A stretch of DNA of 64,000 nucleotides from CAJQLB01 sp905479065 (GTDB taxonomy: Bacteria > Bacteroidota > Bacteroidia > Flavobacteriales > Flavobacteriaceae), in NCBI GenBank assembly GCA_943846735.1, contig OX044364.1, positions 2,641,910-2,705,909 of the forward strand, read 5' to 3'. A program made the position numbers and the translations under genes. The notes beneath the pieces are model-generated. The model did no database searches. It was not told the DNA's origin and saw nothing but the letters and a program-made list of their open reading frames with translations. Below, in pieces: positions 1-8,187 of this stretch. Each line of letters begins with the position of its first letter. Within the stretch, counting starts at the first letter, position 1.

Positions 1-1
1 A

Positions 2-304
2 GATTACGTACACCGCATTGGACGAACGGGAAGAGCGGGAGCTAGTGGTGAAGCATTATCTTTGGTTTGCGGTGAGGAACGAGGCTATTTACGCGACATT
101 GAAAAGTTAATTGGACTGAAACTACCAACATCAATTGTTGAGGGCTTTGAGCCTGATCCCAATGCACCTAGTAAGCCAGTAAAAAAGCAGCAACGACAAT
201 CGAGACATTCAAAAGCTCGAAAAACTGGAGAAGGGAAAAATACGTCTGAGCAATCGCACAAATCAAGACGATCTAAAAGGCACAGAAACAGATATAGAAA
301 TTAA
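2..304 (+). CDS. DEAD-box RNA helicase, RhlE-like, C-terminal end (partial)
   Basis: The open frame enters from the left edge and reads YVHRIGRTGRAGASGEALSL, which contains helicase motif VI (HRIGRTGRAG). This motif contacts ATP and RNA in superfamily 2 DEAD-box helicases. After about 45 residues of RecA-like domain 2 comes a Lys/Arg/Ser-rich tail typical of RhlE-type helicases, which bind and unwind structured RNA during ribosome assembly or mRNA decay. The start lies outside the window. The helicase family is certain; RhlE rather than another DEAD-box subgroup is an inference from the short basic tail. Confidence 0.9.
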   Translation, partial: DYVHRIGRTGRAGASGEALSLVCGEERGYLRDIEKLIGLKLPTSIVEGFEPDPNAPSKPVKKQQRQSRHSKARKTGEGKNTSEQSHKSRRSKRHRNRYRN

Positions 305-322
305 TATAGCAACAAATATTTT

Positions 323-547
323 ATGGAGTCGCAACCAAATAATCCACTTCATGGCGTCACATTGAAACACATTTTAAACACACTGGTAAATCGCTATGGT
401 TGGGAATATTTAGGGTATAATATTAGTATACGATGTTTTACTCACGATCCGTCAGTTGCATCCAGTTTGAAATTTTTAAGACGGACACCTTGGGCAAGAA
501 AGAAGGTTGAAGAATTTTATATTGATATGCTGGAAAAACAGAGATGA
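323..547 (+). CDS. VF530 family (DUF2132) small DNA-binding protein
   Basis: A 74-residue protein with the hallmarks of the VF530/DUF2132 family: NNPLHGVTL near the N-terminus, a YGWEYLG segment, a CF-x-x-DPSVASSLKFLRRTPWARKKVE core and a short acidic-basic tail. Members are small helical proteins with a reported DNA-binding fold and no settled function. The length is normal for the family. It begins 18 bp after the helicase stop, so it is probably co-transcribed with it. It is convergent with the GNAT gene, with only 10 bp between stops and no clear terminator. Confidence 0.9.
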   Translation: MESQPNNPLHGVTLKHILNTLVNRYGWEYLGYNISIRCFTHDPSVASSLKFLRRTPWARKKVEEFYIDMLEKQR

Positions 548-557
548 CAGGCATATA

Positions 558-1004
558 TCAGCCTTTGTTTAATCTTATTTTTCTAATGCCGTAGTCAGTA
601 TCCCACTGTTTGACCTCTACAAAACCCATCTTCTTGTAAAGATTGATGGCGGGTTTATTTTTTACACCTGTTTCCACAAAAAAAGGTTTTTTACGGTAAT
701 GCATAAAAACAAAAGACATTAATTGTGAAGCGATACCTTGTCTGAAAAAAAACGGAAGAACAACAAGACTTTGCACGTGGGTATACGAAGTATGATGTTT
801 TATTTCAATGATTCCCGCTAACGTATCATCTTTAAAATATCCAAAAAAATCATTTTTACAGACTGCGAAATTTTCAATAGTTCTTTGTAATGGTGGAAAA
901 TTAATGGCTTCCAGTAGATCTGCTTCCACGGTATAAGATTTTTGAAAAACATGGTGCATGTTTTCAGCAGTAATAAGTTTTGTATTGTCAAGTTTCTTTA
1001 ACAT
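558..1004 (-). CDS. GNAT family N-acetyltransferase
   Basis: A 148-residue single-domain protein. The region around residues 75-110 (VQSLVVLPFFFRQGIASQLMSFVF) has the acetyl-CoA-binding motif A pattern of GNAT proteins, with RQGIAS as the pyrophosphate-binding loop. It is followed by FVETGVKNKPAINLYKKMGFVEV, the usual beta5/alpha4 segment near the C-terminus. The substrate cannot be told from sequence. It lies 62 bp downstream of trmL on the same strand and could be read through from the trp operon, though nothing links it to tryptophan. The family call is firm. Confidence 0.85.
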   Translation of the reverse strand: MLKKLDNTKLITAENMHHVFQKSYTVEADLLEAINFPPLQRTIENFAVCKNDFFGYFKDDTLAGIIEIKHHTSYTHVQSLVVLPFFFRQGIASQLMSFVFMHYRKKPFFVETGVKNKPAINLYKKMGFVEVKQWDTDYGIRKIRLNKG

Positions 1005-1066
1005 TAAAACATGGTTTCAAATCGTTGGTAGGCCATTAATTTGTTTTTTGATGGCATCAAGCCTTA

Positions 1067-1534
1067 TCAATCATGTGTCCCTATACTAAGTTGTCGTTGT
1101 CCTTCATAAGTGACTATACTCACTGCATTTGCCAGATTGAGACTCCGAACATATTTACTCATTACAGGAATTTTATAAACCTTTTCAGGATGTGATTCAA
1201 TTAACCATTTTGGTAACCCAATAGATTCTTTTCCAAAGACCAAAAACATATCATTTTCAAAGGGAATTTGCCAATGAAGCTTGTTTCCATGACTCGATAA
1301 AAATACCATATTGACGTTCTTGTTAATACTGAAAAAATGTTCAACGGAGTCGTAATATTTGATGTTTAAATGCTGCCAATAGTCCAACCCAGCTCGTTTT
1401 AGGCGTGTATCATCAATACTAAAACCAAAGGGTTTTACCAAATGTAAGTTTGAGCCAGACGCTAATGATAGTCTACCAATGTTCCCTGTGTTATTAGGTA
1501 TTTCTGGTTCTATGAGTACAATGTTTAGTGGCAT
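1067..1534 (-). CDS. trmL: tRNA (cytidine(34)-2'-O)-methyltransferase TrmL
   Basis: A 155-residue SPOUT methyltransferase. It has the N-terminal IVLIEPEIPNNTGNIGRL, the LVKPFGFSIDD segment, and the knot region FGKESIGLPKWLI followed by IPVMSKYVRSLNLANAVSIV that binds S-adenosylmethionine. In characterised bacteria TrmL methylates the ribose of the wobble nucleotide in two tRNA-Leu isoacceptors. Its start overlaps the trpA stop by 10 bp, so it is the last gene of the trp operon and is presumably expressed with it. Length and motifs match the family. No truncation is seen. Confidence 0.92.
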   Translation of the reverse strand: MPLNIVLIEPEIPNNTGNIGRLSLASGSNLHLVKPFGFSIDDTRLKRAGLDYWQHLNIKYYDSVEHFFSINKNVNMVFLSSHGNKLHWQIPFENDMFLVFGKESIGLPKWLIESHPEKVYKIPVMSKYVRSLNLANAVSIVTYEGQRQLSIGTHD

Positions 1535-2298
1535 TCACCTAAGATAGTATTTATAAATTTATCAATCGAATCAATACCTTCAGTAGTTAGGTGTTTAACA
1601 AAGGCACTCCCAATGATAGCTCCTTTGGCCTGGTTGGTAGCTTGTTTAAAGGTCATGTTGTTTGAAATTCCAAAGCCAACTATCTGAGGATTGTTTAAAT
1701 TCATGTCAGCAATACGCTTGAAGTAAGATGTTTGTTCATCTCCAAAACCAACCTGAACTCCTGTTGTACTTGCGCTACTCACCATATAAATAAACCCTTT
1801 CGAGTTAGCATCAATGTATTGAATTCTTTCTTCACTAGTTTGCGGTGTTATTAGAAAAACATTGATGAGTCCGTGAGCTTCAAAAATTTGCCTGTAATCA
1901 CTTTCATAGATATCCATTGGTAAATCTGGAATGATAAGGCCATCGATACCAATATTTTGACACTTTTCACAGAATGCTTCAACACCGTACTGCAAAATTG
2001 GATTAAAATACCCCATAATAATAAGTGGGATAGAAACTGACTGACGAATCGCTTGTAGTTGCTCAAAAAGTATTTCAGTCGTCATGCCGTTTTGTAAAGC
2101 TTTTGTTGAGCTATCCTGTATTGTTGGACCATCTGCCAAAGGATCACTGAAAGGCATTCCAATTTCAATCATGTCAACACCATGTCTCTCTAAACTTTTA
2201 ATAATTGATACAGTATCTTCTAGATTTGGATAACCCGCTGTAAAGTAAATTGATAATAGTTTTTTATCAGTAAGTAGTTGCTGCTTTATTCTATTCAT
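1525..2298 (-). CDS. trpA: Tryptophan synthase alpha subunit
   Basis: A 257-residue TIM-barrel protein that cleaves indole-3-glycerol phosphate to indole and glyceraldehyde-3-phosphate. Indole is channelled to TrpB. Both catalytic acids are in place: Glu45 in DMIEIGMPFSDP and Asp56 in DPLADGP. The phosphate-binding glycines appear in VGFGISN and GAIIGSAF near the C-terminus. The gene starts 2 bp after trpB, in the seventh position of the operon. The length is normal. Confidence 0.97.
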   Translation of the reverse strand: MNRIKQQLLTDKKLLSIYFTAGYPNLEDTVSIIKSLERHGVDMIEIGMPFSDPLADGPTIQDSSTKALQNGMTTEILFEQLQAIRQSVSIPLIIMGYFNPILQYGVEAFCEKCQNIGIDGLIIPDLPMDIYESDYRQIFEAHGLINVFLITPQTSEERIQYIDANSKGFIYMVSSASTTGVQVGFGDEQTSYFKRIADMNLNNPQIVGFGISNNMTFKQATNQAKGAIIGSAFVKHLTTEGIDSIDKFINTILGECH

Positions 2299-2300
2299 TG

Positions 2301-3482
2301 TTATAATTTAAAATAATCAATATAGTTTTGTAAATCCTTATCACCTCGCCCTGATAGGTTTATGACTATAATATCATCATTTTTGAACTTTTTATGATCA
2401 AATATAGCAAGGGAATGGGAGGTTTCAATTGCAGGAATGATTCCTTCTAATTGACTTAAGGCCAATCCTGCTTTCATAGCTTCATCATCGGTTATTGACA
2501 TAAACTCTGCACGTCCTGACTTGTAAAGATGTGCATGCATTGGACCAACACCAGGATAATCTAATCCTGCAGAAATAGAGTAAGGTTCTGTTATTTGACC
2601 GTCTTTTGTTTGCATTAACAGCGTTTTACTTCCATGGATAATACCTTCCTTGCCAAGAATAGACGTTGCAGCACTTTCTCCACTATGAATACCTTTACCT
2701 GCGGCTTCTACAGCGATTAATTGGACACTCGTATCCTCTAAATAATGATAAAATGCTCCGGCAGCATTACTACCACCACCAACGCAGGCAATGACATAAT
2801 CAGGTTTTGTTGTGCCTTCTTGGTCTTTCAATTGCCATTGTATTTCTTCTGAGACAATAGACTGAAAGCGTGCCACCATGTCAGGATAGGGGTGAGGCCC
2901 TACAACGCTTCCTACGATATAATGGGTGTCCAAGGGATTGTTAATCCAATCACGCATGGCTTCATTTGTTGCATCTTTTAATGTGCGACTACCTGACATT
3001 GCGGGTATTACTTTTGCCCCTAGCATCTTCATTCGAGCTACATTTGGTGCTTGTCTTTTTATATCAATTTCCCCCATGTAGATGATGCATTCGATTCCCA
3101 TTAATGCACAAACAGTAGCTGTTGCAACACCGTGTTGTCCAGCACCTGTTTCAGCGATGATTCTAGTCTTTCCTAATCGTTGTGCCAGTAAAATTTGCCC
3201 CACAGTATTATTAATTTTATGTGCACCTGTATGGTTAAGATCTTCACGTTTTAAGTAAATTTTCGTGTTGTATTTTTTTGACAAACGCGAAGCATAATAT
3301 AGAGGTGAAGGTCGGCCAACATAATCTCTTAAGAGTTGCTTAAATTCTTTTTGAAATTCTGAATCTGACATTATCTGAAGATAATTTTGACGTAATTTTT
3401 CAATATTTGGGTGTAACATTTCAGGTATAAAAGCACCCCCAAAATCTCCATAATAACCGTTGTCGTTTATGTGATAACTCAT
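2301..3482 (-). CDS. trpB: Tryptophan synthase beta subunit
   Basis: A 393-residue PLP enzyme that condenses indole with serine to make tryptophan. The PLP lysine is Lys89 in HTGAHKINN. The phosphate-binding loop is CVGGGSNAAGAF, and GAGQHG carries the conserved catalytic Glu-Thr-Gly-Ala-Gly region. It is the ordinary TrpB1 type by length and N-terminus (YGDFGGAFIPE). Its start overlaps the trpF stop by 4 bp, and trpA follows 2 bp later, which suits assembly of the alpha2-beta2 complex. Confidence 0.98.
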   Translation of the reverse strand: MSYHINDNGYYGDFGGAFIPEMLHPNIEKLRQNYLQIMSDSEFQKEFKQLLRDYVGRPSPLYYASRLSKKYNTKIYLKREDLNHTGAHKINNTVGQILLAQRLGKTRIIAETGAGQHGVATATVCALMGIECIIYMGEIDIKRQAPNVARMKMLGAKVIPAMSGSRTLKDATNEAMRDWINNPLDTHYIVGSVVGPHPYPDMVARFQSIVSEEIQWQLKDQEGTTKPDYVIACVGGGSNAAGAFYHYLEDTSVQLIAVEAAGKGIHSGESAATSILGKEGIIHGSKTLLMQTKDGQITEPYSISAGLDYPGVGPMHAHLYKSGRAEFMSITDDEAMKAGLALSQLEGIIPAIETSHSLAIFDHKKFKNDDIIVINLSGRGDKDLQNYIDYFKL

Positions 3483-4171
3483 ATTGATGATTTAAATTTT
3501 TTTAATTTTTCTATATCTTTTATTCCAGGTTTGATTTCGAATTTACTATTTACATCGAGAGCAAAGCAGTATTTTGAAATCTCTGTTCTTTGGAATTGTT
3601 TTAATTGTTTTACTTGTTTTAATCCAATACCGCCACTCAAAAAATAGGGCTTCGTTAGTTTATAATTTAATAGGATATCCCAGTCAAATAATGAGCCATT
3701 ACCCCCTGGTAGTTTACCTTTAGTATCAAATAAAAAATAATCTACAAGTTTCTCAAAGGGGTTCAAGGCATTAAAATTAAACGTATCGTCTACACAAAAA
3801 GCTTTAACGATTTTAATATTTTGTAAGCCCTCACTACTTTGTTTATCTTTAGTAGGCTCCTGATTTTTTAGTTTCCAACGCTCTGATTCCAAATGGTATT
3901 TAGATTTTAATTGGGCGCAAAATTGAGGGCTTTCGTTACCATGAAGTTGAATCATATCTAGTTGATGTTGATTTACCTTGGCCATAATAAAATCTATGTC
4001 TTCATCTACAAATACACCCACTTTATATATAGATTTTGATATTTTTGGAATTGCTTCTTCCAATAATCTTGGAGATTTTTTATAAAAAATAAAACCCATA
4101 AAGTCTGGCTGAAGTTGGGCAACTGCTTCCGTGTTATGTGGATGTTTCATGCCGCAAATTTTGAGTTTCAT
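3479..4171 (-). CDS. trpF: Phosphoribosylanthranilate isomerase
   Basis: A 230-residue TIM-barrel isomerase that opens phosphoribosylanthranilate to the ribulose derivative. Cys6 in KICGMK is the expected general base. The acid region lies in VALD-like FALDVNSKFE near the C-terminus, and LSGGIGL is a phosphate-binding loop. It is somewhat longer than usual because residues about 95-115 are a Lys/Glu/Ser-rich insertion (LKNQEPTKDKQSSEG), probably a surface loop. It is separate from trpC, not fused. Overlaps of 4 bp on both sides indicate translational coupling. Confidence 0.95.
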   Translation of the reverse strand: MKLKICGMKHPHNTEAVAQLQPDFMGFIFYKKSPRLLEEAIPKISKSIYKVGVFVDEDIDFIMAKVNQHQLDMIQLHGNESPQFCAQLKSKYHLESERWKLKNQEPTKDKQSSEGLQNIKIVKAFCVDDTFNFNALNPFEKLVDYFLFDTKGKLPGGNGSLFDWDILLNYKLTKPYFLSGGIGLKQVKQLKQFQRTEISKYCFALDVNSKFEIKPGIKDIEKLKKFKSSI

Positions 4172-4953
4172 ACGATTAAATTTTTAATAAAATTTGATGC
4201 ACTTTGACCAGGGTTATCCGTTTTCATAAAATTCTCTCCAACGAGAAACCCTTTAAAGCCAAATGGTTTAAGTTCTTTAATAGCCTCTATTGAGCTAATA
4301 CCACTCTCTGAGATGCTTACAAACTCACTGGGAATGGCCTTACTGAGTTTTTTACTGTGCGCTATGTCAACCTCAAATGTTTTTAGATTTCTATTGTTTA
4401 CACCAATCATTTGGAGTGACGGCATGAGTGAATTAGTTAATTCTGTGGTATTGTGTACCTCTAAAATAATTTCTAAATGTAAACTTTTGGCAAGTTCTGA
4501 AAAACGCTTTATTTCATCTTTTTTTAAAATCGCAGCAATCAATAAAATCGCATCGGCACCGAAGGCTTTACTTTCTATTATTTGATATTCACTGATGATG
4601 AATTCTTTTCTCAGAAGAGGTAGTTCACAACTTGCTCTTGCAAGTAATAAATCATCTAAGGATCCACCAAAATATTTACTATCAGTGAGCACAGACATCC
4701 CGCAAACGCCAGCTTTTTCATAACCTATCGCAACATCTTGAACATTCAAATTATGGTTTATGACTGCTTTCGAAGGTGAACGTCGCTTGTGTTCAGCGAT
4801 GATCCCCGTTGCACTCTGACTTAAATTTTGAACCAATGAGAATGTTGAACGGTTAAATAAAATAGATTGCTCTAGCTGATTAATTGGAATTAAACGGCTA
4901 CGAAGTTCCACTTCTTTTCGTTTGTCTTTGACGATACGTGTTAATATATTCAT
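4168..4953 (-). CDS. trpC: Indole-3-glycerol phosphate synthase
   Basis: A 261-residue TIM-barrel enzyme that closes the indole ring from carboxyphenylamino-deoxyribulose phosphate. The catalytic Glu54 and Lys56 are seen in IIAEHKRRSPSKA. LLRKEFIISEYQI, IGVNNRNLKTFEVD and SESGI provide the remaining active-site lysine, asparagine and serine motifs. The C-terminal GFLVGENFMKT is the phosphate site. Stop and start codons overlap with trpD and trpF by 4 bp each. Confidence 0.97.
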   Translation of the reverse strand: MNILTRIVKDKRKEVELRSRLIPINQLEQSILFNRSTFSLVQNLSQSATGIIAEHKRRSPSKAVINHNLNVQDVAIGYEKAGVCGMSVLTDSKYFGGSLDDLLLARASCELPLLRKEFIISEYQIIESKAFGADAILLIAAILKKDEIKRFSELAKSLHLEIILEVHNTTELTNSLMPSLQMIGVNNRNLKTFEVDIAHSKKLSKAIPSEFVSISESGISSIEAIKELKPFGFKGFLVGENFMKTDNPGQSASNFIKNLIV

Positions 4954-5942
4954 TTACTTAATTCTATTAAATTCATTAATGCAGTTTTTGCTTTTCCGCT
5001 TAACAGGGATTCTTTTGCAAGCTCAAAACCATGTTGATGGTCCATTTGTTTGGCTGTGGCAATCGCCAATCCCGCATTGGCACAAACGACATTGTTTTGG
5101 GCGTGAGTACCGTTGCCACTTATGACATTCATAAATATTGTCGCTGCATTTTTTATCGTATGACCTCCTGAAATTTCACTTTGCTTAATTTTACCAATAC
5201 CTAAGTCCTCTGGGTGTAGTATGTTTTCACTTTTGTTGGAAATAATTTTTGTTGGTCCCGTTAATGAAATTTCATCGTATCCGTCAAGGGCATGTACAAT
5301 ACTGTAATTTTTATCTGTTTGTTGATATAAATAGCCATACAATCGTTGTAATTCTAAATTAAAGACACCTACCATTTGGTTTTTTGGAAAACAAGGGTTC
5401 ACCATTGGTCCAAGCATGTTAAAGAACGTTTTAACACCAAGTTCACGTCTAATGGGAGCCACATTTTTCATAGCTGGATGAAATAGTGGCGCATGCAATA
5501 CACAGATTCCTGTTTGGTCAATACATTTTTTTAGAAAATCAATATCATTTGAGAATTTTATTCCTAAAAATTCCATCACATTTGATGATCCGCATGATGA
5601 CGAAACACCATAATTACCGTGTTTAGCAACATAAACTCCTGCTCCTGCAGTAATAAATGATGCGAGTGTTGAGATATTAAAAGTGTCTTGGCCATCTCCA
5701 CCAGTACCGCATAAATCAATGGGGTTAAAATCTTTTAAATTAACGGGGACACATAATTCTAAGAGAGCATCTCTAAAACCACCCAATTCCTCAAGAGTGA
5801 TACTTCTCATCATGTAAATGGTCAAAAATGATGCAATTTGATTCGAGTTATAGTCCCCTTTGGAAATATTAACCAACACATTTTTTGCCTCACTGCTAGA
5901 AATACTCTCATGATTTATAAGTCTATTAAGTAATTGTTTCAT
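4950..5942 (-). CDS. trpD: Anthranilate phosphoribosyltransferase
   Basis: A 330-residue enzyme that transfers phosphoribose from PRPP to anthranilate. The PRPP-binding glycine loop GTGGDG is at residues 79-84, followed by TFNIST and KHGNYGVSSSCGSSNV. RRELGVKTFFNMLGPMVNP carries the anthranilate-binding arginine. The N-terminal helical domain is complete, and it is not fused to TrpG. It starts 3 bp after the trpG stop. Confidence 0.97.
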   Translation of the reverse strand: MKQLLNRLINHESISSSEAKNVLVNISKGDYNSNQIASFLTIYMMRSITLEELGGFRDALLELCVPVNLKDFNPIDLCGTGGDGQDTFNISTLASFITAGAGVYVAKHGNYGVSSSCGSSNVMEFLGIKFSNDIDFLKKCIDQTGICVLHAPLFHPAMKNVAPIRRELGVKTFFNMLGPMVNPCFPKNQMVGVFNLELQRLYGYLYQQTDKNYSIVHALDGYDEISLTGPTKIISNKSENILHPEDLGIGKIKQSEISGGHTIKNAATIFMNVISGNGTHAQNNVVCANAGLAIATAKQMDHQHGFELAKESLLSGKAKTALMNLIELSK

Positions 5943-5945
5943 AAT

Positions 5946-6509
5946 TTAATATTTTATCCAGTTTTCAAGAATTTTTTTCCCTTGAGGCGTTAAAACAGAT
6001 TCTGGATGGTATTGCACACCTTTTACATCGTAGTGTTTATGCCTAAGAGACATAACATGACCTTGCTCATCAAGAGAAGTCGCTTCCAAACAATCAGGTA
6101 AGTTGGATGAGACAACCCACGAGTGATAACGTCCAACTTCAATGGTCTTATCCAATCCGTCAAATAAATATTCATCTTCAACGGTAATGTTAATTTTGGT
6201 TGCGACACCATGATAGACATTTTTAAGGTTGAGAAGGGTGCCTCCAAACACTTCAGCAATAGCCTGTTGACCAAGACAAACTCCTAAAATAGGTTTGTTT
6301 GAAGCATACGTCTTGATAATGGTTTTTAAAAGACCAGCCTCATCGGGAATCCCAGGCCCAGGGGACAATAAAATTTTATCAAAATTCTCAATATCCTCTA
6401 AAATTAATTGGTCATTTCTAACAACAGTCACCTGGCAATTTAGGTCCTCTAAATAGTGAACTAAATTATAGGTAAAACTGTCATAATTATCGATTACTAT
6501 TACTGTCAT
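5946..6509 (-). CDS. trpG: Anthranilate synthase component II (glutamine amidotransferase)
   Basis: A 187-residue class I glutamine amidotransferase that feeds ammonia to TrpE. The nucleophile Cys78 lies in GVCLGQQAIAE. The His-Glu pair is in GVQYHPESVLTPQG near the C-terminus, and the oxyanion loop LSPGPGIPDEAG is at about residues 48-59. PabA of folate synthesis is nearly the same protein, but the place directly after trpE and before trpD supports the tryptophan role. It may serve both pathways, as in some bacteria. The trpE stop abuts its start. Confidence 0.94.
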   Translation of the reverse strand: MTVIVIDNYDSFTYNLVHYLEDLNCQVTVVRNDQLILEDIENFDKILLSPGPGIPDEAGLLKTIIKTYASNKPILGVCLGQQAIAEVFGGTLLNLKNVYHGVATKINITVEDEYLFDGLDKTIEVGRYHSWVVSSNLPDCLEATSLDEQGHVMSLRHKHYDVKGVQYHPESVLTPQGKKILENWIKY

Positions 6510-7909
6510 TATAATGAAATTGTTTCGGCTAGTTTGATAGCCTTGGTTAAAGCTCCTAATTTGTTGTAAACCTCTTGTAATTCATGATCAGGGTTTGATT
6601 TTGATACTAATCCAGCACCAGCCTGCCAATGTAATTGGTGATTTTTGCTCAAAAAGGTTCGAATCATAATGGCATGATTATAATTGCCTTCAAAATCCAT
6701 AAACCCGATAGCGCCACCATAAAAAGTTCTACTTGTTGTTTCATAGCGTTCAATTAATTGCATGGCTTTATGTTTTGGTGCACCACTTAAGGTTCCTGCA
6801 GGAAATGTGTCTGCAACAATGCGCATGGTTGATACATTCGAATGTTTTTTCCCTACCACCTTACTGACAAGATGTATCACATGAGAAAAAAATTGGACTT
6901 CTCTGTATTTTTCAACCACCACTTCATGACCGTTTCTGCTTAAATCGTTTCTCGCTAAGTCTACAAGCATCACATGTTCAGCGTTTTCTTTGACATCATT
7001 GACAAGGCGTTTTGCCAATTCAGCATCTTTTAAATCATCACCAGTTCTCTTAAATGTACCTGCGATGGGATGAATTTCAGCTATTTGATCGCTTACAACT
7101 AATTGAGCTTCTGGGGAACTCCCAAATATTTTAAAGTCTCCATAATCAAAGTAGAATAGGTAAGGAGAGGGATTGATACTTCGAAGTGCCCTGTAAACAT
7201 TAAACTCATCACCTTTAAAACTTTGATGAAACTTTTTGGATAATACCAATTGAAATACGTCGCCCCTTGCACAATGTTGTTTTGCAAGCTCTACATGTTC
7301 TTTGTAGTCGTTATCAGTTAAGTTAGAGTGAATATCTCCTTCTGCTTTAAATCCATAGGAAGCGAAATTTTTAGCTTGTATTAAATGTAGTAAGTCATCA
7401 ACATTATTGTCACTTTCAAAACAATGTGCAAAAATATAAGCTTCATTTTTAAAGTGATCTATAGCGATAATATTTTGATAAACAGCATAATAAATATCTG
7501 GTATATTAAGGGAGTTTTCCTTTTTTGAAATATCAATATCTTCAAAATACTTCACTGCATCATAAGCGGTGTAACCAAAAACACCATTATTTATAAATTT
7601 AAATTGTTCTTTAGTATCTGCTTTAAACTGTTGCGTAAAGTTGTGAATTTCGGTAGTTACGTCACTATCTTTTGTTTCCTTAATGGAGCGAATGCCGTCC
7701 GGAAATTGTTGTGTTATCAGGTTGTTTTCAACTTTAAAAAAAGCAATTGGGTTAGAGCATACATAAGAAAAGCTGTTATCGTTAGTATGGTAATCGCTAC
7801 TTTCAAGTAAGATACTATTGGGATGCCGGTCTCTGATTTTTAAATAAATACTGACTGGGGTAATCGTATCGGCTACTATTTTTTTGTAATGAGTGTTTAA
7901 TTGATACAT
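6509..7909 (-). CDS. trpE: Anthranilate synthase component I
   Basis: A 466-residue chorismate-utilising enzyme making anthranilate. The N-terminal LLESS motif (residues 34-38) is the conserved tryptophan feedback-inhibition site. The C-terminal catalytic domain shows GDVFQLVLSKKF, SPSPYLFYF-type PSPYLFYFDYG, HPIAGTFKRTGDD, LARNDLSRNG, FPAGTLSGAPK and YGGAIGFMDF in the standard order. It is the first structural gene of the operon and is preceded by an attenuator (leader gene, terminator, promoter) within 170 bp, so it is likely controlled both by transcription attenuation and by feedback. Confidence 0.97.
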   Translation of the reverse strand: MYQLNTHYKKIVADTITPVSIYLKIRDRHPNSILLESSDYHTNDNSFSYVCSNPIAFFKVENNLITQQFPDGIRSIKETKDSDVTTEIHNFTQQFKADTKEQFKFINNGVFGYTAYDAVKYFEDIDISKKENSLNIPDIYYAVYQNIIAIDHFKNEAYIFAHCFESDNNVDDLLHLIQAKNFASYGFKAEGDIHSNLTDNDYKEHVELAKQHCARGDVFQLVLSKKFHQSFKGDEFNVYRALRSINPSPYLFYFDYGDFKIFGSSPEAQLVVSDQIAEIHPIAGTFKRTGDDLKDAELAKRLVNDVKENAEHVMLVDLARNDLSRNGHEVVVEKYREVQFFSHVIHLVSKVVGKKHSNVSTMRIVADTFPAGTLSGAPKHKAMQLIERYETTSRTFYGGAIGFMDFEGNYNHAIMIRTFLSKNHQLHWQAGAGLVSKSNPDHELQEVYNKLGALTKAIKLAETISL

Positions 7910-7920
7910 ATTATTAACAT

Positions 7921-7952
7921 AAAAAAAAGGCTTGTCGTGAATGACAAGCCTT
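7921..7952 (-). terminator. Attenuator terminator of the trp operon
   Basis: Reading the minus strand, a perfect 10-bp stem (AAGGCTTGTC / GACAAGCCTT) with a 6-base loop is followed directly by eight T. It lies between the leader peptide gene and trpE, the position of an attenuator terminator. Seven bases spanning its loop and 3' arm (TTCACGA on the minus strand) are complementary to TTCGTGA near the end of the leader coding region (about 7982-7988 on the plus strand). This is a possible competing antiterminator pairing, although a short one. Confidence 0.85.
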
Positions 7953-7977
7953 GATATATTGATTTATATATACTGGT

Positions 7978-8040
7978 TTAGTTCACGAATCTTACGTCTC
8001 GAGAATACCACCACCATGTATGATTTAAATTATTTTTCAT
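7978..8040 (-). CDS. trpL: Tryptophan operon leader peptide TrpL
   Basis: A 20-codon open frame on the minus strand encodes MKNNLNHTWWWYSRDVRFVN and ends in TAA. Three tandem Trp codons at positions 9-11 are the diagnostic feature of attenuation leaders. Ribosome stalling there when charged tRNA-Trp is scarce would prevent formation of the downstream terminator. It begins about 12 bases after a consensus flavobacterial -7 box, so its mRNA leader must be very short. The stop is 26 bases before the terminator stem. The combination of promoter, Trp-rich leader, terminator and trpE makes the assignment strong. Confidence 0.9.
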   Translation of the reverse strand: MKNNLNHTWWWYSRDVRFVN

Positions 8041-8051
8041 TAATTCTTAAT

Positions 8052-8081
8052 CAAAGGTAGAAATGAATTTTAAATTATCAA
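8052..8081 (-). promoter_or_regulatory. Promoter of the trp operon
   Basis: On the minus strand TTG (8081-8079), a 19-bp spacer and TACCTTTG (8059-8052) match the Bacteroidota sigma-A consensus TTG-N(17-23)-TAnnTTTG exactly. Transcription would start a few bases before the leader peptide ATG at 8040. Confidence 0.75.
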
Positions 8082-8187
8082 ATGTTTTTGTCAAAAATAT
8101 CTTTAAACCAATGAGGAGTTGGTGTTAAATCATAAATTAGTGTGTTAAAATTTCTGATTACTACAGTGAGATTATTATTTTTAAGAC

